Shown here: positions 32,117 through 41,446 of the stretch, piece by piece
Numbering within the stretch: position 1 is the first letter of the stretch
Layout of the letters: the number at the start of each line of letters is the position of its first letter
From: CAMEON01 sp045531965
Lineage (GTDB): Bacteria; Bacillota; Clostridia; Oscillospirales; CAG-272
Reading direction: 5' to 3'
Length of the DNA: 48,740 bases
Assembly (NCBI GenBank): GCA_045531965.1
Contig: JAZSFA010000130.1
Location: 1 to 48,740 of the forward strand
Translations under genes and position numbers: made by a program
Notes under the pieces: model-generated
Database searches by the model: none
The model's input: only the letters and a program-made list of their open reading frames with translations
What the model was told of the DNA's origin: nothing

Positions 32117-33541
32117 TTAGATCATCCCAAAATACTTCAACGCCTCCATGATCGCCTTCGCCTTTTCCGGCGGACACTTCGGCTGTTTATGATTCTCCGA
32201 CTTCGGCTTATTATAATTCTCACGCTCAATGATCCCGCACTTCTGCTTAACCTGCGCGATATAGAGACTACTGACCTTCAAGCCCGTATGCTCCAACACG
32301 TACTCCTTGATCTGCGGATAGGTCGCGTCGTTTTGAAACTCCGACATATCCATGTCCTCCAAAGAGAACTCAATGCGGATTTTCTTGGAGTCGATATTTC
32401 CCTTGGAAAGTAAGACAACCGTCTCGACGTGGCTCGTATACGGAAACATATCCACCGGCTGAATCCTCCTCACCTTATACCCCCCCTTGGTAAGCGTATA
32501 CAGATCCCTCGCCAGGGTCTCAGGGTTACAGGAAATATACACGATCCGTGCGGGTGCCAAGGTCAAGAGACTCCGTAAAAACTTCCCGCTGCACCCCGCA
32601 CGGGGCGGGTCGGTGATGACCACATCGGCTGTCTCGCCGCGCTCTGCCATCTCGGACATGAAATCTCCTGCGTCGGCGGCGTAGAAGGTGGCGTTTGCGA
32701 TGTCGTTTCGTTTCGCGTTTTCCGCAGCGTCCGCCACAGCATCGCGGTTGACCTCTACGCCAATGACCTCTTTCGCTCCCGCTGCCACGGTCAAGCCAAT
32801 GGTCCCCGTGCCGCAATAGGCGTCGATCACCGTCTCCTTGCCCGTCAGCGCGGCAAACTCACGCGCCTTGCCGTAAAGGATCTCGGTCTGCACGGGGTTG
32901 ACCTGATAGAAGGAACGTGGGCTGATGCGGAAATCCAACCCGCAGAGGCGGTCGGTGATATATCCCTCGCCAAAGAGGATGTGGCTCTCATTTCCCAAAA
33001 ACAGAGGGGTGTCGGTGGGATTGATATTCCACACCACCGTGGTGATCTCGGGATGGCGGCGGATCAGCTCGTTAGTCATAGATTGCGCCTGTTTGAATTC
33101 ACCCTTGGCGGTCACCAGTACCACCATGATCTGTCCCGACGAAAATCCGCGACGGATCAGCACGTGGCGCAAAAAGCCTTGTCCGGTTTGGAGATCAAAG
33201 GACCTGATCTTGAAATTCACGCACAGCTTGCGGATGGTTTTAAGGATAGGCGCGGCGCACTCGTCCTCCAGCATACAGGACTCCACCTCTACGATACGGC
33301 GGGAGGCAGATTGGTAGACCCCCGACACCACCTTGCCGCTTTGGGAGCGGAAGGCCGCCTGGATCTTGTTGCGATAGTGGGTGGGATCCTCCATGCCGAT
33401 GATCTCGTCCACGTGACCGTATCTGCCAAGGAGCTTGATCAGCTTGGCCTGTTTCAGATGTAATTGTTCTTCATAAGGGAGGTTCTGCAGGGAACAGCCT
33501 CCGCATTTTTTGGCGTAGGGGCAGGGGAGCGTTTGATTCAT
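32117..33541 (-). CDS. rlmD: 23S rRNA (uracil-C5)-methyltransferase, RlmD/RlmCD type, extended
   Basis: 474 residues. An N-terminal Fe-S cysteine cluster CPYAKKCGGC (residues 7-16) is followed by the SAM-dependent RumA fold: VIDAYCGTGTIGL, ITDPPRAG and SCNPETLARDL, where the Cys is the catalytic nucleophile. The usual N-terminal TRAM domain is missing. After HVETVVLLSKG, where many homologues end, there is a 93-residue extension (about 382-474) with YVLEHTGLKVSSLYIAQVK and a PPEKAKAIMEALKYF ending. This extension is familiar from Clostridia but its function is unknown to me. It modifies U1939 or U747 by family knowledge. A second homologue is at 39289. Confidence 0.9.
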   Translation of the reverse strand: MNQTLPCPYAKKCGGCSLQNLPYEEQLHLKQAKLIKLLGRYGHVDEIIGMEDPTHYRNKIQAAFRSQSGKVVSGVYQSASRRIVEVESCMLEDECAAPILKTIRKLCVNFKIRSFDLQTGQGFLRHVLIRRGFSSGQIMVVLVTAKGEFKQAQSMTNELIRRHPEITTVVWNINPTDTPLFLGNESHILFGEGYITDRLCGLDFRISPRSFYQVNPVQTEILYGKAREFAALTGKETVIDAYCGTGTIGLTVAAGAKEVIGVEVNRDAVADAAENAKRNDIANATFYAADAGDFMSEMAERGETADVVITDPPRAGCSGKFLRSLLTLAPARIVYISCNPETLARDLYTLTKGGYKVRRIQPVDMFPYTSHVETVVLLSKGNIDSKKIRIEFSLEDMDMSEFQNDATYPQIKEYVLEHTGLKVSSLYIAQVKQKCGIIERENYNKPKSENHKQPKCPPEKAKAIMEALKYFGMI

Positions 33542-33551
33542 ATGTATCCTC

Positions 33552-34196
33552 TCAAAGGCTCGTGGAGGCCAGCGCTGCCCTCACGTCCTCATCCTCATAG
33601 TCAATTTCCTTATCCTTATAAAAATACGTTCTGTCATGCTCACCGATCTCTCGCAGGACGCGGCAGGGGTTGCCCACCGCCACCACGCCCGCAGGGATGT
33701 CCTTGGTGACCACGCTTCCCGCGCCGATGACCGTGTTGTCTCCGATGGTCACCCCGGGGAGAATCACAGCCCCCGCGCCGATCCAGCAATTTCTACCGAT
33801 ATGGATGGGTTGGTTATGCTGAAAGGCCTTTTCCCGCAGCTGGGGACAGATGGGATGCCCCGCCGTGGCCACCACCACGTTGGGGGCGAACATGGTATAA
33901 TCTCCCACGTAAATATCGTTGTCATCCACCAGGGTCAGATTGAAATTGGCATAAACGCACTTACCGAAATGGCAATGCCGACCGCCCCAGTTGGCGTGGA
34001 GGGGAGGCTCGATGTAACTGCCCTCGCCCATCTCTGCGAACATATCACGCAACATCTCCGCGCGCTTTTTCGCCTCGGAGGGGCGGGTTTGGTTGTAATC
34101 GTACAGCTTTTCAAGGCAGGCGGTCTGCTCGATGACAAGGCTCTCATCGGTGGGCAGATATAGCTCGCCGGATTTCATTTTTTCGTAGGGGGTCAT
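33552..34196 (-). CDS. Sugar O-acetyltransferase (Maa/LacA type)
   Basis: 214 residues of the maltose/galactoside acetyltransferase family, which move acetyl from acetyl-CoA to sugar hydroxyls. The Maa-type N-terminal helical part starts MTPYEKMKSGELY. Left-handed beta-helix hexapeptide repeats run from about residue 75, with the catalytic-His region GHPICPQLRE and the C-terminal GAGAVILPGVTIGDNTVIGA. It is cytoplasmic and close to the usual length (about 185-200) with a short acidic tail. The ribosome binding site AAAGGAGTAACC is good. Neighbours do not define the substrate. Confidence 0.92.
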   Translation of the reverse strand: MTPYEKMKSGELYLPTDESLVIEQTACLEKLYDYNQTRPSEAKKRAEMLRDMFAEMGEGSYIEPPLHANWGGRHCHFGKCVYANFNLTLVDDNDIYVGDYTMFAPNVVVATAGHPICPQLREKAFQHNQPIHIGRNCWIGAGAVILPGVTIGDNTVIGAGSVVTKDIPAGVVAVGNPCRVLREIGEHDRTYFYKDKEIDYEDEDVRAALASTSL

Positions 34197-34222
34197 GGTA
34201 TGGTTACTCCTTTAATTGATGG

Positions 34223-34798
34223 TCAGTTTTCTTCAAATTTATAGATCAAGTCGGTGCCTTCGTAGTACCAAAAGCGAAGGAAGCGATCATGGAAGGTCGC
34301 TTTGATCTGTTTTCTTACCGCGTTATCGGGAAAGATCGTGAGTGTCTTTTTGTCTCGGCAATTTTGTGGATAAATATACAGATATTTCTCTCCCGTGTCC
34401 GAAAAGAGCCACACGCCCATAATGTCAATGGCGTCTTTTCCTCTGAACACCCACAGCTTTACTTTGACACAACGCATATGGGTCGGCAGAGTTTTGGGAG
34501 ATCTGATACGCAGGATATAGCCATACTTTCTCTTCTTGATAAGATAGATAACGACGGCACAAGCCACAAGTAAAAGACAAAAGGCAGAAAAAACGGCCAT
34601 GACGAGCGAGGTTTGGCCATCGCGGTCTAATAAAACGATCAGCAGGGAGAAAAGTATCAGTATGCCCATCAGTACCCCTACGATGACGGCTTGATTTTTC
34701 AAATTAGATAAATATCCCTTGATGCTGGCCTGCTGATTGGTCAGGATTTTCTTCTTACTGATTTTTTCTTGGGGGTTAGGATAGTAGGGGTGGTTCAC
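34223..34798 (-). CDS. Two-TM membrane protein, partner of the DUF3267 gene
   Basis: I place the start at the GTG at 34798 (191 residues). The upstream gene stops at 34815 and TGGAG lies at the right distance. An ATG at 34861 would overlap the upstream gene by 47 bases and has no ribosome binding site. Two hydrophobic helices (about 37-60 and 65-90) lead to a basic loop (IKKRKYG), then a beta-rich soluble C-terminal half of about 100 residues. I do not recognise the family. Tight linkage to the zincin-like gene suggests they act together; that is inference. Confidence 0.65.
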   Translation of the reverse strand: MNHPYYPNPQEKISKKKILTNQQASIKGYLSNLKNQAVIVGVLMGILILFSLLIVLLDRDGQTSLVMAVFSAFCLLLVACAVVIYLIKKRKYGYILRIRSPKTLPTHMRCVKVKLWVFRGKDAIDIMGVWLFSDTGEKYLYIYPQNCRDKKTLTIFPDNAVRKQIKATFHDRFLRFWYYEGTDLIYKFEEN

Positions 34799-34814
34799 GT
34801 AGAATTCTCCATTT

Positions 34815-35468
34815 CTATGTTGAATAATCGGCAGATCCTGAACTATCTCCGTCCGGAACATAGAAATACTGTTCGGGACCCGTGTCGCGCATCAACACCC
34901 GCTTGTCCTTGAATTTGACCGCAAGAAGATAGAGCACGTACAGATCTCCGCTGCAGCCACCGGCATGGAGACCGAAGATAAAGGCCACGATCAAGAAATA
35001 CAGCGGGCTGATGAAGTAAAGCAGCACAAGAAGGGGAAGGAGCAGCACCGTAAAAACGGCGAATGGCGCAATGACCGAAATCATGGCTGTTTTGCGATAG
35101 GTATAGATATTCGGGACGCCACAAAACGCGCAGCTCCAGCTCAAACCGAAGGTCAGCTTCTCACCGGTCAGCGTCTTGTAAGCAATACCATGCACAAGCT
35201 CATGCAGGATGATATAAGCGACCATAGATCCAAAGAAAACGACATACGCAACCATGAGTTGCACGTATTCCATGTCCAGGATGTCGGAGGACAGTTTGCC
35301 ACCCAAACGCAGGAGAAGAACGGCAAGAATTATGACGACTGCCAAGACCGCAAGGGCGATCAGGTTGAAAATAATGCCGAATTTCGCATCCTTCGCGTTG
35401 ATGTATAAGGCTTGCTTGTAGCCCATGGGTAAATCTCGTTCAAAATGATGTTCTTTGGCTTTTTTCAT
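34815..35468 (-). CDS. DUF3267 zincin-like membrane metalloprotease
   Basis: 217 residues with about four TM helices. The HELVHG motif near residue 85 (HExxH) and the later GLHAGGCSGDLY segment are the metal-site features of DUF3267 (putative zincin) proteins, related to intramembrane or membrane-bound metallopeptidases. Substrates are unknown for the family. A Ser/Asp-rich tail ends the protein. GAAAGGAA precedes the ATG. It is followed by the two-TM protein encoded at 34223, probably cotranscribed. Confidence 0.82.
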   Translation of the reverse strand: MKKAKEHHFERDLPMGYKQALYINAKDAKFGIIFNLIALAVLAVVIILAVLLLRLGGKLSSDILDMEYVQLMVAYVVFFGSMVAYIILHELVHGIAYKTLTGEKLTFGLSWSCAFCGVPNIYTYRKTAMISVIAPFAVFTVLLLPLLVLLYFISPLYFLIVAFIFGLHAGGCSGDLYVLYLLAVKFKDKRVLMRDTGPEQYFYVPDGDSSGSADYST

Positions 35469-35514
35469 GGTATATTTCCTTTCGTGGGTATGAATCGGGA
35501 AGGAAGATTTGTCT

Positions 35515-36639
35515 TTATTTTTTCACAGCATCGTCATAGAGGCTGCCGAATAGTGTAGAAACGCGCTCACCATCAATGCCGCATTTCCGAGTCCAGCGAT
35601 AGACGGGATAGGCAGCATACGTATTTTCGCTCAAAGGCGGCAGCATATCTTTTTGACACGTATGCCTGAAAACCATCCCGCGGGCATCTTCGGAATGAAG
35701 AATATCCAGATATCCCAGCATATCAATGAAATTGGAGATCTGATCCAAGGTCATGGTCAAAAGTCCTGATTGTTTCAGTATCTTTTTAAGTTTTCCGGAG
35801 GTTGTGTTTACGGGAGCCTCTTCTATCACCGCCAAAACTCGTTGAAAATACGAAAAGTCATCTGCGTCATGGGGTGGATGGGGGAGTTTTTTGTATTCCT
35901 CCAGGAAAATGATGGCTTGATTGAGAGAATGATCGGACATCCCCGCCGACAGATAAAAGGCGGACATATCCATGTTGATATGCCAAAAACGCATTTTTGG
36001 CTCAGCACTGACCTTGTGTTGATAGCCACAGATCTCACAGCAGTTTTCGTTATAGCGGTCTATCATAACACCGGTTTTGTCGGGAGACTGCCCGACCCAA
36101 CGTTTGATAAATGTATGCTCAGGCAAATTTTTGATATAGTAATAACAGGCAAGGGCAGTTCTGTATTCAGGGGCATTGTGTGCCACGCCATAGAGAAAAT
36201 CTTTTGCCAATTCATCAGCCGAGAGTGTTCCGATCAACTCTTTCGCATGGCGAATCGCTTCATCGTGGGGATAAACAGTTTCGCATAGCTTCATCGTTCC
36301 TTCGCTCAAGGCGGGCAAATACTCGCTGACGGGAGATGTCCAGAAATCATGAAAACTTTTGCGGGTAAAGCGTTTGAGCAGCTTCACGGCATTCGCCTTG
36401 TCGCAAGCCGCGACGGGCGCTGACAGGTAGCGTTCGATCTCTGTTTCATACGCCGCGTTGATGACCTCAGACTTTACCCCGGAGGTCTGACAAAAAGCCA
36501 GCGGCAGGGAAAACGTCTCGGTATCCTGCGCGGCGTTTCGGATGGTTTCAGCAATCGCTTCCGTGACGTTTATAGCTTCGGTATACAATGACTTATCTTC
36601 GCTATGATGCTGTGCTTGCTCCTTCTTATGTACGTACAT
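35515..36639 (-). CDS. Unknown protein with a Cys-rich CCEICG motif
   Basis: 374 residues, soluble, largely alpha-helical by composition. I do not recognise a family. A CCEICGYQH segment near residue 200 looks like a zinc-knuckle half-site or redox site, but no second CxxC partner is obvious. The middle contains LACYYYIKNLPEHTF, and the last 60 residues are less regular. The sequence upstream (36660-36730) is AT-rich and should hold its promoter; none is consensus. It lies between the DUF3267 pair and the esterase gene. Codon use looks like that of its neighbours. Confidence 0.6.
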   Translation of the reverse strand: MYVHKKEQAQHHSEDKSLYTEAINVTEAIAETIRNAAQDTETFSLPLAFCQTSGVKSEVINAAYETEIERYLSAPVAACDKANAVKLLKRFTRKSFHDFWTSPVSEYLPALSEGTMKLCETVYPHDEAIRHAKELIGTLSADELAKDFLYGVAHNAPEYRTALACYYYIKNLPEHTFIKRWVGQSPDKTGVMIDRYNENCCEICGYQHKVSAEPKMRFWHINMDMSAFYLSAGMSDHSLNQAIIFLEEYKKLPHPPHDADDFSYFQRVLAVIEEAPVNTTSGKLKKILKQSGLLTMTLDQISNFIDMLGYLDILHSEDARGMVFRHTCQKDMLPPLSENTYAAYPVYRWTRKCGIDGERVSTLFGSLYDDAVKK

Positions 36640-36742
36640 ACGACGCGGATAATCCTCCTTAAAAGATAAGTTTCATAGAATACTTATTTTGGTTAGAAAC
36701 GCAAATTAGAATATACTGACATAATATAAGACAATCATAGTA

Positions 36743-38527
36743 TCAGACAATTTCCACATCACACGCTGCCATCTCCAAGCACCCTCTGAGCCCCCCCAAC
36801 GGCATAAGGCAGGGCAGGAAGAAGTCCTTCATGTAATCCTCGTCCGAAGAAAGTTCTAAGGCCGCGCCCTCCAAAGAGGCAGACTTAACGTTCTCCAAGA
36901 GCGGCAAAGCACAGGCTGCCGCGCGTGCGGCAGTTCCCGTGGCACGAAGAGAGACTTCCTTTGCCATCGTCTCAGCCAGTCTCCGGAGGAGGGATACGTC
37001 CTGCGCTTGATGAGCCGCGGCGGTATAGTGGAAGGTGGTAAAATAACGAGTAGCAAAATCAGATCCCAATATCACGGGTTGGATGTCAGCGTATTCACCT
37101 GTGAGGAACAGATCCCCTGACAGGACGGCGATTCCCTTGTCCAGCAGCTCCTTAACGGCAGGAGAATCCACACATTCTTTGCCTTCGCTTCCAAGGACGA
37201 GGCAAAGGCAAACACCGTCCCAATCCTTCGGAGTGAGCTTCACCCAAGGAATCTGCTCGCCGCGAGCCGAGGTGAGGATGTTTTTCTCCACCGTGATACC
37301 GTCTACCTCCTCGACAAGGCTGTCTGCTACGTTAAACTTTCTCGTATCTATCCCCGTAACCCAAGAAAGCATCTTCTTGCGCTCTTGAATGGAAAGAGTA
37401 GCCACGCGAGCTATTAGCTCTGTCTTGTGAGCGGCGAAATATTCGTCGTCACCTGCATGACCGGGGGCTTTCTCACTGTCCTTAAACCAAACCATCTCCG
37501 AGAGATAAGGCGTATCAATGGGTAGCTCCTCCCATGCCAACTCTTTGCCCATCAAATGTCGGGCAAAGAAACTGTACACGCGGTGACGGGTCTTGTGATT
37601 ATACTGGTGCGGCGCGATCTGGAAGTAATGCTCCGCCAAGTTTTCTGCACCAAACAGGGCGTATACGTCCCGAATGGCGGGATATTCCTCGGTTTCCTGA
37701 TACTTGGTCCAGTCTCCCGTAGAGCCTGCGAGAAACAGGGGACGGGGGGCAAGGACGGCACACATCTCTGCGTTGGTGGTGTGGCGGCGGAGTCCTGCGG
37801 CGTTTTCGCATTGACAGCCGCCCTGCATATGTAGGGAGATCATATTGATGGGGGCGATGGCCTTTACACGGTCATCCGCAAGACTCAAAAACAGGGATTG
37901 TGAGCCGCCACCCGACGCGCCTGTAACACCAATGCGGTCAGCGTCCACCTCGGGGAGGGAGCATAGCAGGTCAATGGCGCGGATATTGTTCCAAAGCTGC
38001 ACACCTAAACCGTTAGAACTCCAAAGTTCGCGCTCATCGCGGCCGTAATTATGGGAGAGCTGGCGGTTATCCACCTTGCCGATCATATCGGTGACAAGAC
38101 AAACAAAGCCCATTCGCGCGAAATTGGCAATCTGCTGGGGGTAGTCTCCCTCCTCGGTTCGATTCAGTCGTTGAGGCTCCCAGTGTCCGATCACATTGAG
38201 AATGGCGGGGCATTTTTCGGTCAAAGGACGGGGCAGATAAAGATTGCCCGTGGACCAAAGCCCGGGATAGCTTTCGAACATGATCTTATAAATGGCATAC
38301 CCGTCGTACTCACCCACAAGCTCCTTGCGGGTGTTGAGAGGCGTCTTTTCAGGCCAAGGATAAAGACCCGCAGACATACGCAAATTGAACCTCAGCTCCT
38401 CGCGCCGTGCTTCTACCTCTTCACGGGACGAGAACCGGGGGGCAGAGAAGTGGGTATCGGTGTGTCGGTCTGCGGTCAAACGCAGATCCATGGAAGGATG
38501 AGGCAGAACACGGTAGTGTGAATTCAT
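36743..38527 (-). CDS. Acetylxylan-esterase-like alpha/beta hydrolase
   Basis: 594 residues from the ATG at 38527, six bases after AAGGAGT; a longer frame from 38575 has no ribosome binding site. The N-terminal 330 residues are an alpha/beta hydrolase of the large AXE1/dienelactone type: ILNVIGHW for the oxyanion region, the nucleophile elbow GVTGASGGGSQS and a late APHQYNHKTR with the His. The C-terminal 230 residues form a second, unassigned alpha/beta part (LCLVLGSEG, AVLSGDLFLTG) resembling a degenerate hydrolase repeat. No signal peptide, so cytoplasmic. A role in deacylating imported oligosaccharides is likely but unproven. Confidence 0.75.
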   Translation of the reverse strand: MNSHYRVLPHPSMDLRLTADRHTDTHFSAPRFSSREEVEARREELRFNLRMSAGLYPWPEKTPLNTRKELVGEYDGYAIYKIMFESYPGLWSTGNLYLPRPLTEKCPAILNVIGHWEPQRLNRTEEGDYPQQIANFARMGFVCLVTDMIGKVDNRQLSHNYGRDERELWSSNGLGVQLWNNIRAIDLLCSLPEVDADRIGVTGASGGGSQSLFLSLADDRVKAIAPINMISLHMQGGCQCENAAGLRRHTTNAEMCAVLAPRPLFLAGSTGDWTKYQETEEYPAIRDVYALFGAENLAEHYFQIAPHQYNHKTRHRVYSFFARHLMGKELAWEELPIDTPYLSEMVWFKDSEKAPGHAGDDEYFAAHKTELIARVATLSIQERKKMLSWVTGIDTRKFNVADSLVEEVDGITVEKNILTSARGEQIPWVKLTPKDWDGVCLCLVLGSEGKECVDSPAVKELLDKGIAVLSGDLFLTGEYADIQPVILGSDFATRYFTTFHYTAAAHQAQDVSLLRRLAETMAKEVSLRATGTAARAAACALPLLENVKSASLEGAALELSSDEDYMKDFFLPCLMPLGGLRGCLEMAACDVEIV

Positions 38528-38581
38528 GGCGGACTCCTTTGATTGAATATGAATTAGATGTGATTTCACAACCATTTGAAT

Positions 38582-39226
38582 TTATTTTCTTCGAAAAATA
38601 TTCAACTCTCCTAAAGAAACAAGACACTCATCTATATCTCCGTATAATAATTCAATTTCATTATCCTGTAAAAAAAACGCTTCACCATTTGAACCAAGCG
38701 TTGCGTTAAACAGTTTTTGAATCAACGAAATCTGCTTTAAATCCAAATCATAATAATCACGCCATTCTTCCATAGCCTCATTAAAAGGAAGTAATTGAGA
38801 ACGAATGATATGACCGCCATTTTCGACAATAGAATCAAAAGATTGCAAACTATACAATTTATCCCAAGTTCCCCAGAAAGCTGCTGAAATCACAGGTTTT
38901 TCAACACCATTGACATTTTCCAAAACATATTGTAAGGTTTCATTTTCAGCAATTTTTATGACTTCTTCAGGTGCTCCGTCAAAAAAGACCAATGCATTCT
39001 TATGACAATCTATTTTATCAACGTCTTGAAAAACACCTATCACGTATTTTTTATGAAAGGTAATAGTTGCTTTGCAACCTTGAGCATTATTCATACAGTA
39101 ATTCATATTGTCCCACGAATGTTCGTAGTTCAATTCAGGGTACATTCCTACAGCAATGGCATGAGTAATTGCTGCTTGGATACACCCCTCATAAAGCTGT
39201 TTGGGTTGAATGCTTATTTTCATCAT
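38582..39226 (-). CDS. AT-rich gene of unknown function
   Basis: 214 residues, no signal peptide or TM helix; no family recognised. The ATG-ATG start follows AAAAGGAGAAAAACC. The gene is visibly more AT-rich than those on both sides and uses AT-ending codons freely, which points to recent transfer. The protein is acidic with several Trp and aromatic residues (HSWDNMNYC, AAFWGTWDKLY, EEWRDYYDLD), a composition seen in immunity-type and other small accessory proteins. That comparison is only an impression. Confidence 0.6.
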   Translation of the reverse strand: MMKISIQPKQLYEGCIQAAITHAIAVGMYPELNYEHSWDNMNYCMNNAQGCKATITFHKKYVIGVFQDVDKIDCHKNALVFFDGAPEEVIKIAENETLQYVLENVNGVEKPVISAAFWGTWDKLYSLQSFDSIVENGGHIIRSQLLPFNEAMEEWRDYYDLDLKQISLIQKLFNATLGSNGEAFFLQDNEIELLYGDIDECLVSLGELNIFRRK

Positions 39227-39288
39227 GGTTTTTCTCCTTTTGATAAATCCAACTGGAGCGGTCTTCTTTTATATTACTTTTATCCTGC

Positions 39289-40734
39289 TCATTTTCTCGT
39301 CAAATAAACGACACTCTCGACATGCCCCGTCCTCGGGAACAGATCCACCGGCTGCACCTCGCCGATCACATAACCCTCGTCGCGGAAAACCTTGCAATCC
39401 CTCGCCAGCGTTTCGGGATCGCAGGAGATATAGACCACGCGCCGGATATCCCGTTTGGAGATCTCTTTGATCAGATCGGGGGTGGTGCCCTTGCGGGGGG
39501 GATCGATGATGACAATGTCGGGGGAGGGAACTTCACCCTTGTCGGCGGGGGCAAAGATGCGGGCGGCCTCGGTGGCGTCGGCGCAGAAGAATTGTGCCAC
39601 GCCCTCGGGGATCAGTCCCAGATCTGCGTTGCGCTTGGCGTTCTCGCTGGCGCAGACCACCGCCTCGGGGACGATCTCAATACCCACCAAGCGGCGCACG
39701 CGGTCAGCCATGGAAAGCCCGATGGTACCCACGCCGCAGTAGAGATCCCACAACACCTCATCTCCCTTGAAGTCAGCCATCTTTGCGGCGGTGTTGTAAA
39801 GCAGCTCGGCAGCATCGTGATTGACCTGATAGAAAGCGCCGCCGCTGATACGGAAACGCTTGCCGCAGAGGGTATCCTCAAGATAAGACTGCCCCCACAG
39901 GGTCACGTACTTGGCTCCCAGCACCACGTTGGTCTTTTCAGTGTTGATGTTCAGCAAAATTCCCGTGATGCGAGGGAACTTGCCGATCAGGGTACAGACA
40001 AGATCCTCTTTGGTACGCTTCCCGCCAGGCAACTCGCGGGCGTTGATGACCAGGCACACGTACAAAGCCCCATCCACAGCGGTTCGGAGATAGATATGCC
40101 GCAAAACGCCTTTACCCGTGATTTCGTCATAGGCAGGGATGCGGTTTTGATTAAAAAACTCACAGATGCAAGCCACGATCTCTCCAAACGCGTCGGGCTG
40201 AAGCGCGCAGGAACGGGCAGGGATGAGTTTATGGGATTTGGCGGCAAAAAAACCTGCCTCCACACCGTTTTTCCCTTGTCTGACCGGATACATTCCCTTG
40301 TTGCGATAGCCCTGAGTTTTACCGGTGGAGAGAACGGGAAGAACGGTAACGTCGGTAAGACCTGCCATTTTGAACGCTTGCGACACGCGGTTGCGCTTGG
40401 ACACAAGCTCGTCCTCATATTTGAGATGACGGTACACACATCCACCGCAAGCCTCGGGTGCTGTGCAGAAGGTATCCGTCTCTCGCATAGGGGATGCCTT
40501 GATCACCTCCACAAGCCTGCCCACGGTAAAGGAAGAGGTCTGCTTGATGATCTCGGTTTTGATCACGTCTCCCGTGACCGCCCCGCGAACAAACACCACC
40601 AAGCCTTCGGCTTCTTTGGCTTCCTTGGGGAGGCGACCCACGCCGCAGCCTAAATTATTCAAATCAGTGATCTCTACCGTGTAGAGCCCATAGGACTTGT
40701 CCCCCTTAGGGTTCTTTCTTTTCTGATCAGACAT
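39289..40734 (-). CDS. 23S rRNA (uracil-C5)-methyltransferase, RlmD-like with TRAM domain
   Basis: 481 residues from the ATG at 40734, after GGAAAGGAA. A TRAM domain (about 15-75) binds RNA and is followed by a Fe-S cysteine set near CTAPEACGGC. The methyltransferase fold has LWDLYCGVGTIGL, IIDPPRKG and SCDPETLARD with the catalytic Cys. The protein ends at HVESVVYLTRK, without the 93-residue extension of the homologue at 32117. The target is U1939 or U747 by family; with two copies each may serve one site. Its ATG overlaps the stop of the metallophosphatase gene by 8 bases. Confidence 0.9.
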   Translation of the reverse strand: MSDQKRKNPKGDKSYGLYTVEITDLNNLGCGVGRLPKEAKEAEGLVVFVRGAVTGDVIKTEIIKQTSSFTVGRLVEVIKASPMRETDTFCTAPEACGGCVYRHLKYEDELVSKRNRVSQAFKMAGLTDVTVLPVLSTGKTQGYRNKGMYPVRQGKNGVEAGFFAAKSHKLIPARSCALQPDAFGEIVACICEFFNQNRIPAYDEITGKGVLRHIYLRTAVDGALYVCLVINARELPGGKRTKEDLVCTLIGKFPRITGILLNINTEKTNVVLGAKYVTLWGQSYLEDTLCGKRFRISGGAFYQVNHDAAELLYNTAAKMADFKGDEVLWDLYCGVGTIGLSMADRVRRLVGIEIVPEAVVCASENAKRNADLGLIPEGVAQFFCADATEAARIFAPADKGEVPSPDIVIIDPPRKGTTPDLIKEISKRDIRRVVYISCDPETLARDCKVFRDEGYVIGEVQPVDLFPRTGHVESVVYLTRK

Positions 40735-41428
40735 AAAATTCCTTTCCGTCCTCCAAGCGCAGACAACCGAGACGACCGCCGCGACCAAGACCGCAGTCAA
40801 TGAAAATACTGCCGTTACCGTAAAAAATACGGTCAGCGCCGCCGTTTCCGTCGGTGGTGGGGGTGTGACCGACAATGATGGTCTTGTCATCAAAATACTT
40901 TTGGGTCGGATCCAATGCCTCGGAGAAGAAGTCTTCGGCTTCCAACCAGTCAAGCTCCAGATCGGGGGTAAAATCGTAGATGCCGCAATGAAGCAGGAGA
41001 TAATCCTCGCCGTTGACAGAAATCTCCTCATAAAGGGGCATATCCGTCAGATAGTCGAGAATACCCTCACGTGCATCATCGTCGGGCAACTCACGGTAGG
41101 CTTCCATGGTTTTGGCGCCTCCTTCGCTGATCCAGGCGGTGAAGGCTTCCACAAACTCAGGATCGGGCGTTTCACCGCTTTTTCGGGCTGTCATCATTTT
41201 CTCATAGCCGGAAAGCATCTGTGCGGCTTTCAGATCATGTTCTCCCGCAATGGCATACACGTTGCTGCGTACCGAGAGATCATTGATGAGTTCAATTGAG
41301 GCTGGACCCAGATCCACCAGGTCTCCGAGAATATACAGAACGTCCCGCTGCTCGCTGAAGCGTATGATGTCCAAAAGTTGTTGAAAGGCTTCCAAGTGAC
41401 CGTGAAGGTTGGATACGACGTATGTCAT
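40727..41428 (-). CDS. Metallophosphatase-like protein with altered metal motifs
   Basis: 233 residues with the calcineurin-like phosphoesterase layout of PrpE/ApaH-type enzymes, but with key changes. The first motif reads SNLHGH where DxH is expected (Asn7 for Asp). GDLVDLG has Leu where Arg is usual. The third motif reads GEHD instead of GNH(E/D) (Glu63 for Asn). The later LLLHCGI and IVGHTPT motifs are intact. The changes at two metal ligands suggest lost or altered activity; the fold should remain. Encoded in the murB-whiA operon between whiA and the RlmD-like gene. Confidence 0.8.
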   Translation of the reverse strand: MTYVVSNLHGHLEAFQQLLDIIRFSEQRDVLYILGDLVDLGPASIELINDLSVRSNVYAIAGEHDLKAAQMLSGYEKMMTARKSGETPDPEFVEAFTAWISEGGAKTMEAYRELPDDDAREGILDYLTDMPLYEEISVNGEDYLLLHCGIYDFTPDLELDWLEAEDFFSEALDPTQKYFDDKTIIVGHTPTTDGNGGADRIFYGNGSIFIDCGLGRGGRLGCLRLEDGKEFYV

Positions 41429-41446
41429 GATGCTGATTCCTTTCTG

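Noticed and set aside
40735..41031. A 99-residue N-terminal extension of the RlmD-like protein
   Set aside because: It overlaps the metallophosphatase gene antiphase and encodes a low-complexity sequence. The ATG at 40734 has a good ribosome binding site and starts directly ahead of the TRAM domain.
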